Shown here piece after piece: positions 35,299-45,200 of a stretch of DNA of 64,000 nt (position 1 is its first letter; the number at the start of each line of letters is the position of its first letter). The notes below the pieces were generated by a model, which worked only from the letters and a program-made list of their open reading frames with translations, did no database searches and was not told the DNA's origin. Origin of the DNA: DATKPA01 sp051955985 (GTDB lineage Bacteria > Planctomycetota > Phycisphaerae > WQYP01); assembly GCA_051955985.1 (NCBI GenBank), contig JBQCGD010000101.1, positions 1-64,000 on the forward strand, given 5' to 3'. Both the position numbers and the translations under genes were made by a program.

Positions 35299-36825
35299 TT
35301 ACGCTGCGCGGGGGCGAAGGCCGGTCTCGTTCGTCATTTTCACAGGAAGGCACTTGCCGCTGACCTTGTCTTTGGCCGTGACCGTGGCGATCGAGGAGGC
35401 CGAGAACTCGGCCGTAATCTCAATGCGCTCGGTTCTGACCACCTCGATGGGAAGGTCTTTTAGGACGGCGCTGCCAAGTGTGTAGCATTCTTCGGGAGGA
35501 GCGCCCTCGCGATCGCACTGAACGATCGCCACATCGCATTTGCCGACATGTGGAAAAGCCAAATAGAAGGACCGGGTCACTTTGGCAGGGACGGGCAGCC
35601 CCTTTTTGATCAGGATCGTCGCCTCGGTGCGGTGATTCACCCCATCGCCGACGTAGACAAGGACGCCGATGTGGTGAGGCACGCACTCCTTCAGGTCGAT
35701 GCCGATCGCGCGATTGCCCGTTTGGCGCCGTTGCAGCAGCCACAAGCCATGCTTTGCTGCCCCGTTGACAATTGCGCTCAACGGATCGATGTCCACTCTC
35801 GGTTTTGTTCCGAAATGCTTTTCAAAAAACTGCTGAACATAAGGATCGCGTGTGGGGCCGCCGACCAGCACAACGAGCTGAAAGTCCTTAATGGTTCGGT
35901 TGGATTCCGAGAGTCCTTTGTCCGCAGCCGCAGCAATTTGTTCGAGCGATGGAGTAATCCGCTCATGGTATTCCCGCTGGGTTACCTCCACGGTCTTACG
36001 CTTGTTGCCGGCCTGCATGGAAATGAGGGTCTTTTCCAGTTTTGAGAGCGCAATTTTGGAGCGTTCTGCGGCCATTTCGGTGTCATGCCGTTGTACCGGG
36101 TCTTGCGCGTCGGGACCCACCGGCAAGCCGGCCTTGGCTGCTTTCTCCGTTGCGATTTCGGTCAGGATACGCAAAAAGTTGCTGCCACCGACGGTGATGC
36201 CCTGATTATTCAGAACGCGCGCCTGCCCCGGCGTGAATTCCATTTGCGTGATGTCGGTGGTCGTGCTGCCAATGTCGACAACGAGGATATTGACGTTCTG
36301 ATGCTCGAGCCCGTGTTCGAGTCCATATGCCAGGGCAGCGCCGGCTGGTTCAAAGATAAGTGCGCTTCCATCGCTCCCATCTTCGATGGGAGTGAAGCCG
36401 GCACGCGTCACTGCACGCTGAAGGGCCATTTTTGCATAGTCCGGGAAATTCGCGGGCGCTGTGTAACACAGGTTGGAAACGGTCTGGCCGGTTTGCGTTT
36501 CTGCAAGTTCCTTGATGCACTGAATCAGCATCGCGGCAACGTCTTCGGCGGACGCCGTCCCGCCAAAGTACTTCTTGTCCGGCACTCCGAAGTATCGTTT
36601 GAAGTCGGTGGCCAGATTCGCAGGATCGATGAACCCCTGATCGATGGCATCGTCGCCGAAAAGAAGTTTTCCGTCTTTTCCGCGATAGAGAGCCGTTCGG
36701 ATTACTTCCGCACCCCGGGGATCTTTCACTCTTTCCGTCGATCCGTCGGGGTAGATGATGACGGCCTTGATGCCGCCGCCTCCGAAATCGAGGCCCATGC
36801 ATTGTGGTGTTTTGGCCGTAGACAT
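35299..36825 (-). CDS. lidless Hsp70-family protein
   Basis: A 508-residue Hsp70 homologue. The ATPase domain keeps phosphate-1 (GLDFGGGGIKAV), phosphate-2 (VVDIGSTTTDITQ) and adenosine (LVGGPTRDPYVQQFF) motifs, though the first two are divergent from DnaK. After the linker comes a beta-sandwich that still reads like the DnaK substrate domain (LGSAVLKDLP, ITAEFSASSIATVTAKDKVSGK), but the protein ends there: the alpha-helical lid of about 100 residues is missing. A GrpE-like partner is encoded immediately upstream, 15 bases away. Strong AGGAG ribosome site. This is a mobile-element chaperone, not the housekeeping DnaK. Confidence 0.85.
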   Translation of the reverse strand: MSTAKTPQCMGLDFGGGGIKAVIIYPDGSTERVKDPRGAEVIRTALYRGKDGKLLFGDDAIDQGFIDPANLATDFKRYFGVPDKKYFGGTASAEDVAAMLIQCIKELAETQTGQTVSNLCYTAPANFPDYAKMALQRAVTRAGFTPIEDGSDGSALIFEPAGAALAYGLEHGLEHQNVNILVVDIGSTTTDITQMEFTPGQARVLNNQGITVGGSNFLRILTEIATEKAAKAGLPVGPDAQDPVQRHDTEMAAERSKIALSKLEKTLISMQAGNKRKTVEVTQREYHERITPSLEQIAAAADKGLSESNRTIKDFQLVVLVGGPTRDPYVQQFFEKHFGTKPRVDIDPLSAIVNGAAKHGLWLLQRRQTGNRAIGIDLKECVPHHIGVLVYVGDGVNHRTEATILIKKGLPVPAKVTRSFYLAFPHVGKCDVAIVQCDREGAPPEECYTLGSAVLKDLPIEVVRTERIEITAEFSASSIATVTAKDKVSGKCLPVKMTNETGLRPRAA

Positions 36826-36840
36826 AGATTTCTCCTGTAA

Positions 36841-37518
36841 CTAGGAACGTGATGAATCAAAGACCCGGACGAGGGCCTTCTTAATGACTTTTTTGTCCTG
36901 GATTCGGCGATAGCCGGGGCGGATTTGGCTTGCGATACGGTTATGTCGCGACAATTCGGTACAAGCCACCGCATCGAGCGGACTGTGCTTTTCGAAATCG
37001 AACGTGTCCTCCGGCGCAGCGGAGTACTGCTCGACTTCTACTTCGAGGAGCGTGACCAGCAGATCCTGGCGAGTCTCCTGCAGGACTGTCGTGGCGCCAT
37101 CCTGTAACTGCGGGGATTCACCCGTCAGGTTCGACAGACCTGTGATTCCGCGTTCCACTCGCTCGACTGCCCGGATAACTGCCTCGATCTTCGCCAGCGC
37201 CTCCTGTTCGGCTTGAAGTTTGGTCTTCTCGGCCTGGGATTCGAGGATTGCGTCAACCCGCTTTAGAAGGCACGCGAACCCGGCGTCGGTTCTGTCGACG
37301 AAGGCGCCGAAATCTCTGAGGAACCCGCGAACGGCAATTCCGAGTGCATCCGCGATCGTCTTTTTCTCCCCCTTCAAAGGCTTCTTTGCATTCTTCGGAC
37401 CGACTTGCCCTTGCCCATTTTCGATTGTGGAATGGCGATCCGGGCCGAACTGTTCACCTGGATTACGGGGTGCGCGGCCCTTGGAATTAGGCGAGCCACT
37501 TGGGTGTTCGAAAGTCAT
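36841..37518 (-). CDS. GrpE-like nucleotide exchange factor
   Basis: A 225-residue protein. A hydrophilic N-terminus (about 60 residues) is followed by a long helix of heptads (AILESQAEKTKLQAEQEAL to VERVERG) and a C-terminal beta domain ending IRPGYRRIQDKKVIKKALVRV, which matches the GrpE end pattern (GY-x-R-VIRPAxVxV). GrpE proteins release ADP from Hsp70. Adjacency to the Hsp70-like gene supports this strongly. The start at 37518 follows GGAG; TTG at 37524 is less likely. Confidence 0.72.
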   Translation of the reverse strand: MTFEHPSGSPNSKGRAPRNPGEQFGPDRHSTIENGQGQVGPKNAKKPLKGEKKTIADALGIAVRGFLRDFGAFVDRTDAGFACLLKRVDAILESQAEKTKLQAEQEALAKIEAVIRAVERVERGITGLSNLTGESPQLQDGATTVLQETRQDLLVTLLEVEVEQYSAAPEDTFDFEKHSPLDAVACTELSRHNRIASQIRPGYRRIQDKKVIKKALVRVFDSSRS

Positions 37519-37645
37519 CTGCAATACTCCAACGCAATTTTCGAAAGCGGAGGGAAATGGCCAAAATCAGCCATGCAAAATTCGTGAATATCTGTCTCGG
37601 AGCGCGCCGGATGAGACTCAGAGGATCAGCGTGCGGAAACTGTCC

Positions 37646-37864
37646 CTAATCCTGATTCGGCGAGATCGGCTCCTTGGGCGGCGAGTCGCGATGCGTCGAA
37701 ACAGAGGGGTTCAACAGATCGCTGGCAGGAACCCCTTCGTGCTTGGACAACGAGTCGAGGCCTTCTGAAACGCTCTTCTGGGGCTTTGGCCTCTGCTTTC
37801 TGAGCCACTCCCAGAAATCCGGCGGGGAAACATGACCATCCCAATCGTCAGTTTCGCAGGGCAT
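37646..37864 (-). CDS. small acidic hypothetical protein
   Basis: A 72-residue protein, acidic at the N-terminus (MPCETDDWDGHVSPPDFWEW) then Lys/Ser/Pro-rich. A ribosome site (AAAGGA) precedes the ATG. It lies between the radical SAM gene and the GrpE-like gene on the same strand. No family recognised. Confidence 0.5.
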   Translation of the reverse strand: MPCETDDWDGHVSPPDFWEWLRKQRPKPQKSVSEGLDSLSKHEGVPASDLLNPSVSTHRDSPPKEPISPNQD

Positions 37865-37915
37865 AATGTTTTTCCTTTCAAGTCCGAACACTTGTGCTTT
37901 GGTAAGCCGCCGACG

Positions 37916-39304
37916 TCAGGTACCCGAACAGTCCGGATGGCGTTTGCCGTCACCCGTTTCCGCCTTCTCTGTTGGATCGATTTGAACTAAGGGAATCGTT
38001 CGCGGGCCGTTCGGCTTCTGGAACTGGTCGACCCGCATCGGGTTGTGATATTCGGAGGGCAGGAAGGGCTGGAGATCGGCCTTGATGTAATGCTTGACGC
38101 CGAGTTCGTTCACGACCTTCAAGACGTCGTGCGTAAACCGCTTCCAATCTATTTTCTTAGTGAGGCCGGAGTAGTTCACGCGGCCGATCTTGAAAAGGTC
38201 CACGAATTTGTACGTGCGGCGGATGATTTCGATCGTCGCGTCGGTATCGAGCACGGGCTCCAAACTGACCCAGGTGAAAATGCGACGGGAGTGGAAGCCC
38301 CTTATTGCGTCGAGACGATCATTGGGAAGCGCCGCTCCCCTTTCCCACTTCGCAGAGAACTCCGGGTCAAGGCTCGTGAGGGTAGTTGCAAAGGCGTCGC
38401 GCTCGGGCCGGAATAAATCAAGATCGCGAAGTGCGCGAGTTCCGCCCTTGGTAAGGGTGCAGATCCCCATCCCGTAACGTTTGATCGTCTCGAGCGTCTC
38501 TCTGGTCAGACTCGTGTCACCAGGATGGTAAGGATCCGTGGTGAAACTGAGCATTACCTGCGCTGTAATGTTGCACGCTTGGTATTTTTTCGCATCGGCA
38601 GTAAGGTTTTCGAGGAAGTGGTCGCGCGGAATGGCACCTTCGTCGAAAACCTGGCGAGCTTGGGAAACGGTGCCCCCGCGGGCGAGGTGGGCTCGGAGAA
38701 TACGGGGGACGTAACAATTATGCGTCACGAGACCATTTGCGATGAAATTCTTGGTTCCTGTAGTAATGTCGAGCATGTCTCTCTCAGCGCCGAGATCCTC
38801 AATGCTCGCAATTCGGACCGAGGTATTCGCTAAGCCGTCAAATTCGCGGACATTTCGACTATGTTGCGACACTCGGAGACTTCGAATGGAATCGTTGACG
38901 GTGAGAGGTGAATCAGGGGACGACGTGCGTTTCCAGCCGTGATCAGTTAGCCAGCGGTGGTCGGCGGAGCAGATCGCTTCTTTCCCGTCAACGAGCGCGA
39001 TGCGGTAGCCGCGATTGCGTGTTGCAACTTTCGCGAGCACAGGCGTGTCAACGATGCGGTACACATCGCCTTTGGGTTCAACGCCGGTGACCGTGTCGCC
39101 GACTTGGACATCAGCAAGGCGCTTACAGGAGCCATCTGCCATCTGAATAAGTGTTTCGATATCTAGGCAGTACGCGCATTTGTGACCGCAACCACGATAT
39201 GGATTTGCCGCTAGTGGCGAATACTCGCCTGCCTGACCCCGGGGTGCGTAGATGTATGAACAACCTTTGACACTGACTCCATCGGGGTTCAAAGCGGGTG
39301 CCAT
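37916..39304 (-). CDS. intein-containing radical SAM protein (Rv2578c/PA0069-like)
   Basis: A 462-residue precursor. The extein (311 residues after splicing) is a radical SAM protein of the spore-photoproduct-lyase-like PA0069/Rv2578c group: SYIYAPRGQAGEYSPLAANPYRGC at the N-terminus, then PYHPGD, TKGGTRALRDLDLF, TWVSLEPVL and a C-terminal lysine-rich end. The function of this group is unknown. The cluster motif CGHKCAYC (Cys39, Cys43 and the third Cys) is split by an intein inserted before its third Cys (46-196), so the precursor cannot hold a [4Fe-4S] cluster until it splices. AGGAGA precedes the start at 39304. First gene of the minus-strand block. Confidence 0.9.
   Translation of the reverse strand: MAPALNPDGVSVKGCSYIYAPRGQAGEYSPLAANPYRGCGHKCAYCLDIETLIQMADGSCKRLADVQVGDTVTGVEPKGDVYRIVDTPVLAKVATRNRGYRIALVDGKEAICSADHRWLTDHGWKRTSSPDSPLTVNDSIRSLRVSQHSRNVREFDGLANTSVRIASIEDLGAERDMLDITTGTKNFIANGLVTHNCYVPRILRAHLARGGTVSQARQVFDEGAIPRDHFLENLTADAKKYQACNITAQVMLSFTTDPYHPGDTSLTRETLETIKRYGMGICTLTKGGTRALRDLDLFRPERDAFATTLTSLDPEFSAKWERGAALPNDRLDAIRGFHSRRIFTWVSLEPVLDTDATIEIIRRTYKFVDLFKIGRVNYSGLTKKIDWKRFTHDVLKVVNELGVKHYIKADLQPFLPSEYHNPMRVDQFQKPNGPRTIPLVQIDPTEKAETGDGKRHPDCSGT
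38717..39169 (-). other. mini-intein in the radical SAM cluster motif
   Basis: A 151-residue Hint domain with no homing endonuclease. Block A starts at Cys1 (CLDIETLIQMADGSCKRL); block B reads KEAICSADHRWLT with the conserved His; block F reads MLDITTGTKNFIANG; block G ends VTHN with the penultimate His and terminal Asn, followed by Cys+1. All splicing residues are present. After ligation the host sequence reads CGHKCAY-CYVP. Inteins are known in the Rv2578c family of actinobacteria, at a comparable site. Confidence 0.92.
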
Positions 39305-39605
39305 TGTTTGTCTCCTGCAAAAGGTCCTCGTTAAGCGCAGAGAATCTCCGCCGAGGCGGTTGCCTCCTTTCACGTCATTGCCGTGGAATCCGGTCTTCTC
39401 TGCTTCGTATGCGTGCGTCGAATTCGCGATCTCAACCCTAAAGGCTCTCAAGTTCGCGCTTTTTCCAACTTAAAATTGAAAAAATTTGAGGCCACAGACG
39501 CGATGCACTTAAACGAAGCCCCCACAATCGCTTGGGCTGCGTTCTCCTAGGGACAGAACGTACAACTTGAATAGAGCTCAACAACTTCATGACCCAGCAG
39601 GGCAC
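39305..39605. promoter_or_regulatory. upstream region of the radical SAM-Hsp70 block
   Basis: No gene is supported. The part at about 39465-39500 is AT-rich (AACTTAAAATTGAAAAAATT) and is the most likely promoter area for the minus-strand block, but I could not place convincing -35/-10 boxes. Confidence 0.35.
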
Positions 39606-40337
39606 CTATGGAGCGAGCCGATCGACTTCGAAATTCCACCCGTCCCCACATGTCTTTCGCACCATCGCCGCAGCCCAACGTCTAAATTTCGAGTTGCACG
39701 CGACTCGAATGGTGCCGCGCTGACCCAATTGCCCGGCGAGCAGATCGCACTCGAGCTGACCAGCGGTTAATCGCACGTCCTCTATTGGATTTCCCCCAAC
39801 ATGAGGGCTTGACCCGGAGCCGATTCCAAGGCAATGGCTGATATCTAGTCTCGTCAATCGGTTCCGGGAACAATCTAAGTTAGTTAACCGCGAGAGGCCT
39901 CGAAGGTTCAAATCCTTGAGTTGGTTGCCGGCGCAATAGAGGGACACCAAGTGGACATTGGCGCTGAGATCGAGCTCCTGGAGTTTATTCTCGGCGCAGT
40001 GGAGGGCAGTGATTGCAACGCACGAACTTACGTCCAATGTCCGAAGATGGCTGTCTACACAGCATAAACTTGTAATATCTCCCGATGGCGATCGGTTGTT
40101 CGCCGACACGCACGACCAAATTCGTAATGCGGAGCTTGGAGGAACAACGATTCCTGCTTTAGCTTCGCTGTAGTCGGCGCCGCTATAGATGGACACATGA
40201 CCCTCTCCATTTTCGACCGCAAACGCATCCGTCGAAGTGTCGACTCTCAAGTGGTATTTTGATCGGCCATCATTCGCGAGTCTGACGACGCCGTATGTGG
40301 CAGGTGGGTCTGTTTCCCCGGTCTCATGGTTGTTCAT
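39606..40337 (-). CDS. leucine-rich-repeat protein
   Basis: A 243-residue protein with no signal peptide. Residues 95-180 have four to five repeats of about 21 residues, such as LRTLDVSSCVAITALHCAENK, LQELDLSANVHLVSLYCAGNQ and LKDLNLRGLSRLTNLDCSRNR, the Cys-type bacterial LRR. The N-terminal 90 residues are beta-rich, unknown, and could be an effector or binding domain. It is transcribed away from the sigma-factor operon, with the shared AT-rich region between them, and may be its partner or target. Confidence 0.68.
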   Translation of the reverse strand: MNNHETGETDPPATYGVVRLANDGRSKYHLRVDTSTDAFAVENGEGHVSIYSGADYSEAKAGIVVPPSSALRIWSCVSANNRSPSGDITSLCCVDSHLRTLDVSSCVAITALHCAENKLQELDLSANVHLVSLYCAGNQLKDLNLRGLSRLTNLDCSRNRLTRLDISHCLGIGSGSSPHVGGNPIEDVRLTAGQLECDLLAGQLGQRGTIRVACNSKFRRWAAAMVRKTCGDGWNFEVDRLAP

Positions 40338-40616
40338 ATTATATTAGTATAACACAACGTACGAGTACTACGAGTAAATATTGATATATGTGAAAGTCTA
40401 TGATAATACGGTATTTCCATTTATCGCCGGAGAGCTCACCAATTGTTGCCATTTCCTGCGGTTGGGATTGCGAAGCCGCTGAGTGAATTGGCGCGATCAA
40501 GGCCAATGGCTAAAATGCATTCCGTTGTTCATTGTATGCCCCATCCCGTTTCAATGGGGGATGTGTTGCTGCTGGCTTTGACGTCAGTTTGGGACGCGTG
40601 TTAGCTCGGTGAACTT
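40338..40616. promoter_or_regulatory. divergent promoter region
   Basis: This gap is clearly AT-richer than its surroundings (40340-40425). For the minus strand GTTATACTAATATAA is a likely -10 area at 40340-40360; for the plus strand CTATGATAATACGG at about 40398 is a candidate. No palindrome was seen. Confidence 0.4.
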
Positions 40617-41195
40617 GTGCCGCAAGATCAGAATGAAAAATGGGCAAAATTTGAGGAAGCATTTGCGCAAACGCTTAGACTGTCGCACGGCGCCGTTGCG
40701 AGTAAGATCTATCGTCTCGGGATGTGGCAAGATGCCATGGACTGCCTACAAGATGCCGCCTTGAAATGTTTGACCGACGGATTGCTGACGGAGAATATGG
40801 AACCGGGAGCTGCTCGCGAATTGCTCTTTAGAGCGGCGAGCCAAGTTGCTCACGACCGGAGACAAACGCTGCGGCGACGACGGAGGCGGCTTCTCGAAAG
40901 GCAGGCATTGTCAAAGCAACAGCAAGAGCGCCTAGAAGATCTCTTGGACATTGATCCTTGCGTAACCGATGAACCAAGCACGCTTCTAATCAGTAAGGAA
41001 TCGACGCGTCAGGTCCTTGAAGCGGTCGCACAATTGCCTCCCCCTCGTGACGAAATTGTGCGACTGCATTGTCTTGAAAAGCTCACCTTTCAGAAAATAA
41101 GTGCACGCCTTCACATGAACCTGAGCACCGTTCATTCCAATTATATTGCTGCAAAAGTATATCTTGAGAAAGTGCTGAAGCGGGGTGACCTATGA
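40617..41195 (+). CDS. sigma-70 family (ECF-like) RNA polymerase sigma factor
   Basis: A 192-residue sigma factor. Region 2 is seen in MWQDAMDCLQDAALKCL and ARELLFRAASQVAHDRR; region 4 in LEAVAQLPPPRDEIVRLHCLEKLTFQKISARLHMNLSTVHSNYI, a clear sigma-4 helix-turn-helix. The linker is highly basic (RRRRRR). Start codon is GTG at 40617 with no strong ribosome site. The next gene overlaps by four bases, so the two are translationally coupled, as is usual for a sigma factor and its controller. Confidence 0.85.
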   Translation: MPQDQNEKWAKFEEAFAQTLRLSHGAVASKIYRLGMWQDAMDCLQDAALKCLTDGLLTENMEPGAARELLFRAASQVAHDRRQTLRRRRRRLLERQALSKQQQERLEDLLDIDPCVTDEPSTLLISKESTRQVLEAVAQLPPPRDEIVRLHCLEKLTFQKISARLHMNLSTVHSNYIAAKVYLEKVLKRGDL

Positions 41196-42202
41196 CGCAG
41201 CCATCTGATATTTCATCTGAACTAGCCATACGGCGTGCCTTCGAACAAGACCCGCAGGTGGTATCTGCCATGCACCAAGTTATCTACTATTTTCAGGACA
41301 GAACCCCCGCGCCGTTGTCAATTGATTCGCGTGAGCAAATTATCTCGTTGCTTCGTCAAATTCTTTTCGAGCGAGTTGCGTTGCGTGCGTATTCGGAGTT
41401 TCTTACGGCTCATTCTCAGGCAACTAACACGGTTTCTTCACTGCCTGACGAAGAAGGCCAGCTTATCACTGAATGTGTCATTGAAAACCGGTTCGACCGG
41501 CTTTCGGACCGGCTCTTGCTCGCCCTTGCTTCCGATATCGCGTGGTTAAGTGTGCTACAAGAGATGCTTCCCGAGGTTGAAGGTGAAGGCTGGCGAGAAT
41601 TCGCGGAAGCGCACGGAGAAAAGCTCTTCTCCCGCTACCCCAACGAATTTCCCTCCCCACGTGACGTGATTCGATCCGTCGCTCACAAATTGAAATCTTC
41701 GTCTCCTGGCCTGCCGGCTAAGATCCTTGATCTGATCCACCATGATTGGGCAGCGCTGAAACTGATTGGTCTCCAACTGGGCGACGTCTTCGTCGACGCG
41801 TTTAATCGAACAAGGGATAACCACGGCCCCCAATTCTCCTTTGCCCGGGGTAACAACCCCAATGCTCAGGTGGAAACACTTCGGGCGGAAATTACGTTAT
41901 CACCAGCATTGGCGTTAGCGTGGTCGGACCAAGTCACCCAAAGCGTCAATATTGAATTTCGGATATTGAAGCAATCGGATGGAACCTACCAGGCTGATGT
42001 GCTTGTGTCGCCACCGCCGAAAAGTCTTGCGATTGTGTTGCATATTGCATCATCGCGTGGATCGCAAGTCCTCACCATCAAGCTCGATCCGTCAGTGTCC
42101 TCTGGAACGTATGCCTTGGCTCCCTCGGAAAACTCCGTTCCCGATGAAGACCTGGACGTCCTTAGGCATCCAGAGTATCTGGCGTTTGCCTTTGAGAAAT
42201 GA
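41192..42202 (+). CDS. hypothetical protein coupled to sigma factor and CHAT protease
   Basis: A 336-residue protein with no membrane segment. The N-terminal two thirds are helical and acidic (about 1-215); the C-terminal third is beta-rich (LRAEITLSPALALAWSDQV, TYQADVLVSPPPKSLAIVL). I do not recognise a family. ATGA overlap with the sigma gene and a 56-base gap before the CHAT gene make it part of one operon; it could be the anti-sigma or a substrate/gating factor for the protease. Those roles are inference only. Confidence 0.7.
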   Translation: MTQPSDISSELAIRRAFEQDPQVVSAMHQVIYYFQDRTPAPLSIDSREQIISLLRQILFERVALRAYSEFLTAHSQATNTVSSLPDEEGQLITECVIENRFDRLSDRLLLALASDIAWLSVLQEMLPEVEGEGWREFAEAHGEKLFSRYPNEFPSPRDVIRSVAHKLKSSSPGLPAKILDLIHHDWAALKLIGLQLGDVFVDAFNRTRDNHGPQFSFARGNNPNAQVETLRAEITLSPALALAWSDQVTQSVNIEFRILKQSDGTYQADVLVSPPPKSLAIVLHIASSRGSQVLTIKLDPSVSSGTYALAPSENSVPDEDLDVLRHPEYLAFAFEK

Positions 42203-42257
42203 ACTGTCCGGGCGCACAGACGTCCGACGTAACGCGCCATTCGAAAGGAGCAACGAC

Positions 42258-45200
42258 GTGAGCGACGTCGAAGGAGGTTCCGGTCTTGAAAAGATTCTGA
42301 CGATAATGGATCAGATCTTCGTTGGTAGTGTCCGGATTGAGACCCCGCAACTGCAGGCGCTAGCATTTTCCTTCCCGATCGAAGCATTAGAGGATCGCAT
42401 CGAGTGTAACAAATTTGCTGAGTATCTCGTGTCTTCTCTTTTGAGTTCATCCTTTTATCCTTCGCTTACCGCATCAGACAAGGTGGCTTTGCTTGCACTT
42501 TCGATGTCTAATCGGGCCACCACGCGTTTTGGAACTGACGTCACTCTGCAAATCGATGAAGCCATAATCCAGTACGCGGAGTCACATTTGACCGCTCTCA
42601 AGTCTTGGGTGGAACGTCATCGATGCGCTCGCGACAAGCGAGCGACTGAAAAAGAAGCCCTATTGGTGACGCTTGTCATTAGCGCATCGTTAAACCGGCT
42701 GATCCCGTATATGCAAACGTGTGATTATGCCCAAATCCAACGTTTCGACAGGTCGTGCAATCTTCGAAATCTCCTGCCGACTATTCCTCCTTTAACGGAA
42801 TTTTCCACAACTTTGGGATTAGTAAAGCTGATGCTGAAGCTGGCCAGTGTTTATCCGGCGTTCGCGACTGGATGCTACCAAGAAGCCATCCAATTGGGCC
42901 TAGAATCTATTGAATCGTTCAAAGAACTGGGTCCGCGCGGTGAAGAATTGGTGCCCGACTTTGTTGGCCAAATTCGTCTGACGTTGTCGTTTCTGTATCG
43001 GCTAAGAAATGACTTCGCGGCGGCAGTAGACCAGGCCAAAGCTGGGATTTCGGAATTTCAGCGGATAGGGCAACCCGCCGAGGTGGTTCGTGCCTGGGGA
43101 GCGATGGCGAAAACGCTTAGAGCAGCTGGAGATATTAGAGGCGAAATCGCGGCACACGTTAGCGCACTTCGACTCGCTCAAGAACTCAAACTACATCTGG
43201 TTTGTGCGATGATTCTGCGTTGGCTTGCTGCGGCCTATTTGCAAGCTGGTGAGCTAATACAGGCCCGTGAGGCTGTCGAAAACAGCAAAGCGATTTGCGC
43301 TGCTCTCCCGGAAAAGCAATTGAGGCAATTCGCTGCCCGGCAAGTCGACGCAATTGGCGCGGATCTTTTGTACTGGACTGACGGATGGAAGGAATTTATC
43401 TCGGACCAGCCTGGCGTAAACGAGACGGGGCTCAATCACGTTGCCGATCGAAATGACAGGGTGGCAAAGGCAACTGCACTGAAGTCGGAACTAGCGAGCA
43501 TATATTGGGAGAGCGCCAATTCCTCGCACGATTTAGTGCTCGCGGTCGAAAAATCGCGAAGTCTTGGGCAGCTTTATGATGAACTCGAAATGTTCATAGA
43601 CGAAGCTCTCGCTTACCAATATTGCGCCAGGCTCCTAAGAAGATTGAATAATATGCAGGGAGCCAAGGAGGCGCTGCTTTCCGGTGTGAACGCATGGCAA
43701 CACTTTCGGCAGCGAGCATCCCGAAGGGTACTCTCCCCTGTCGCTTTGGAAATCGAGAGCGCGAACTTATATCGAATCGCAAATGATCTAGTTGAGCTGG
43801 GTTGCGTCGGAGAAGCTTGGCAGGTGCTACAGAGGGGGAAGGCAGTCTTTTTGTCAGATATCCTTGAGGTCACCGAGGCTGGAAAAGACGCGCTGGGGGC
43901 TATCGATTCCGATCTTCGGCAGAAACTTGTCCAACACTTGGCCCCCGCTATCGAAAGTGAGTCGTCACCAGCGTCCAACGATCGCGTTAATGGGAAGAAT
44001 TTTGAGGAGACGCTTCGGAAAATCGCGAACCGCTCTACCCGCCCAGCGGCCTCTTCGATTGACCGAGGGCAAGGGCTTAAACTTGAGGAGTATCAATCGG
44101 TCGCTGACACCCTCGAGAAAGACGCGGTAATCCTCGAATATCTTAAACTGGACCAACGCATACAGGTATTTATTTCGTTTCCGGGAAGCCGTGCACCGGA
44201 GACGATGTCATGGATCATTCCAGATAAGTTGGCTGAGGACATTTACATGACCACATGGTCGTGGCGCGACCTAGCAGCTAACTCCTATTCGAATGCATCT
44301 TTACGAAAGATCGTGCAGAGCATGGAACAGCCCCTGCAAATCCCTTCCATGCAAAGCGTGAAAGAGGCTAGGCAACAACTTCGACACATCTGGAACTTTT
44401 TCATCGGTCCTATATGGGAACGCATAGCGCACGCCCGTCGGATCTATTTATCGCCTCACCAATGGCTACATCACGTTCCGATTCATCGTGCAATGTCTAC
44501 TGAGGGTCGGCACCTTCATAATTATTGTGAGGTACGATATGTGCCGAGCGCATCGTTGGCCGCGAAGCTGCGATGCGCTAAGGGCACCAAGCGCAGTACT
44601 GGGGTACCCTTACGGTCGTCTGTATTTAGCGTAGCGAATCCTGAGCGCCAACGTAGTGGAGATAATGCTAAGAGTCGATCGCTAACTTTCAGTGAATACG
44701 AGGCCAATGAGGTATCTAATAGGCTTGCCGCCGCCGATGCGGATTCTACAATGTTGCGTGGGGCGGAGGCGTCGTTATCTGCCGTTCTCTCCGCTATTGG
44801 CGGACATGATGTCATTCACTTTTCGTGTCACGGTGACACAGTGGAGGGTTTGCCGGTGCTGAACCATCTCCGTTTATCCAGCGACGTTCTAATGGCGCAC
44901 GACCTCTTGTGCTGCCCAGACCGTTTGAGGCCTGAGGCACTCGTCATTTTGAACGCGTGTGGGACGAATGAAGCAAGTATCAGAAGATCCGATGAAACAT
45001 TGGGCCTCGCGAGCGCCTTCCTTGCGAAGGGTGCTCGAAACGTGTTGGCTACGCTCTGGCCCATAAATGATTTGGCGTCGAGCGTCATCGCGAGCCGGGC
45101 AATCCAGAAGTACGTTCTAAATGGCCGCTCAATCGATATGGCTCTGGCCGATGGGCTCTCCGAAGTTGCGAGTCTGAGTTGGGATGATGCCATCGGAATT

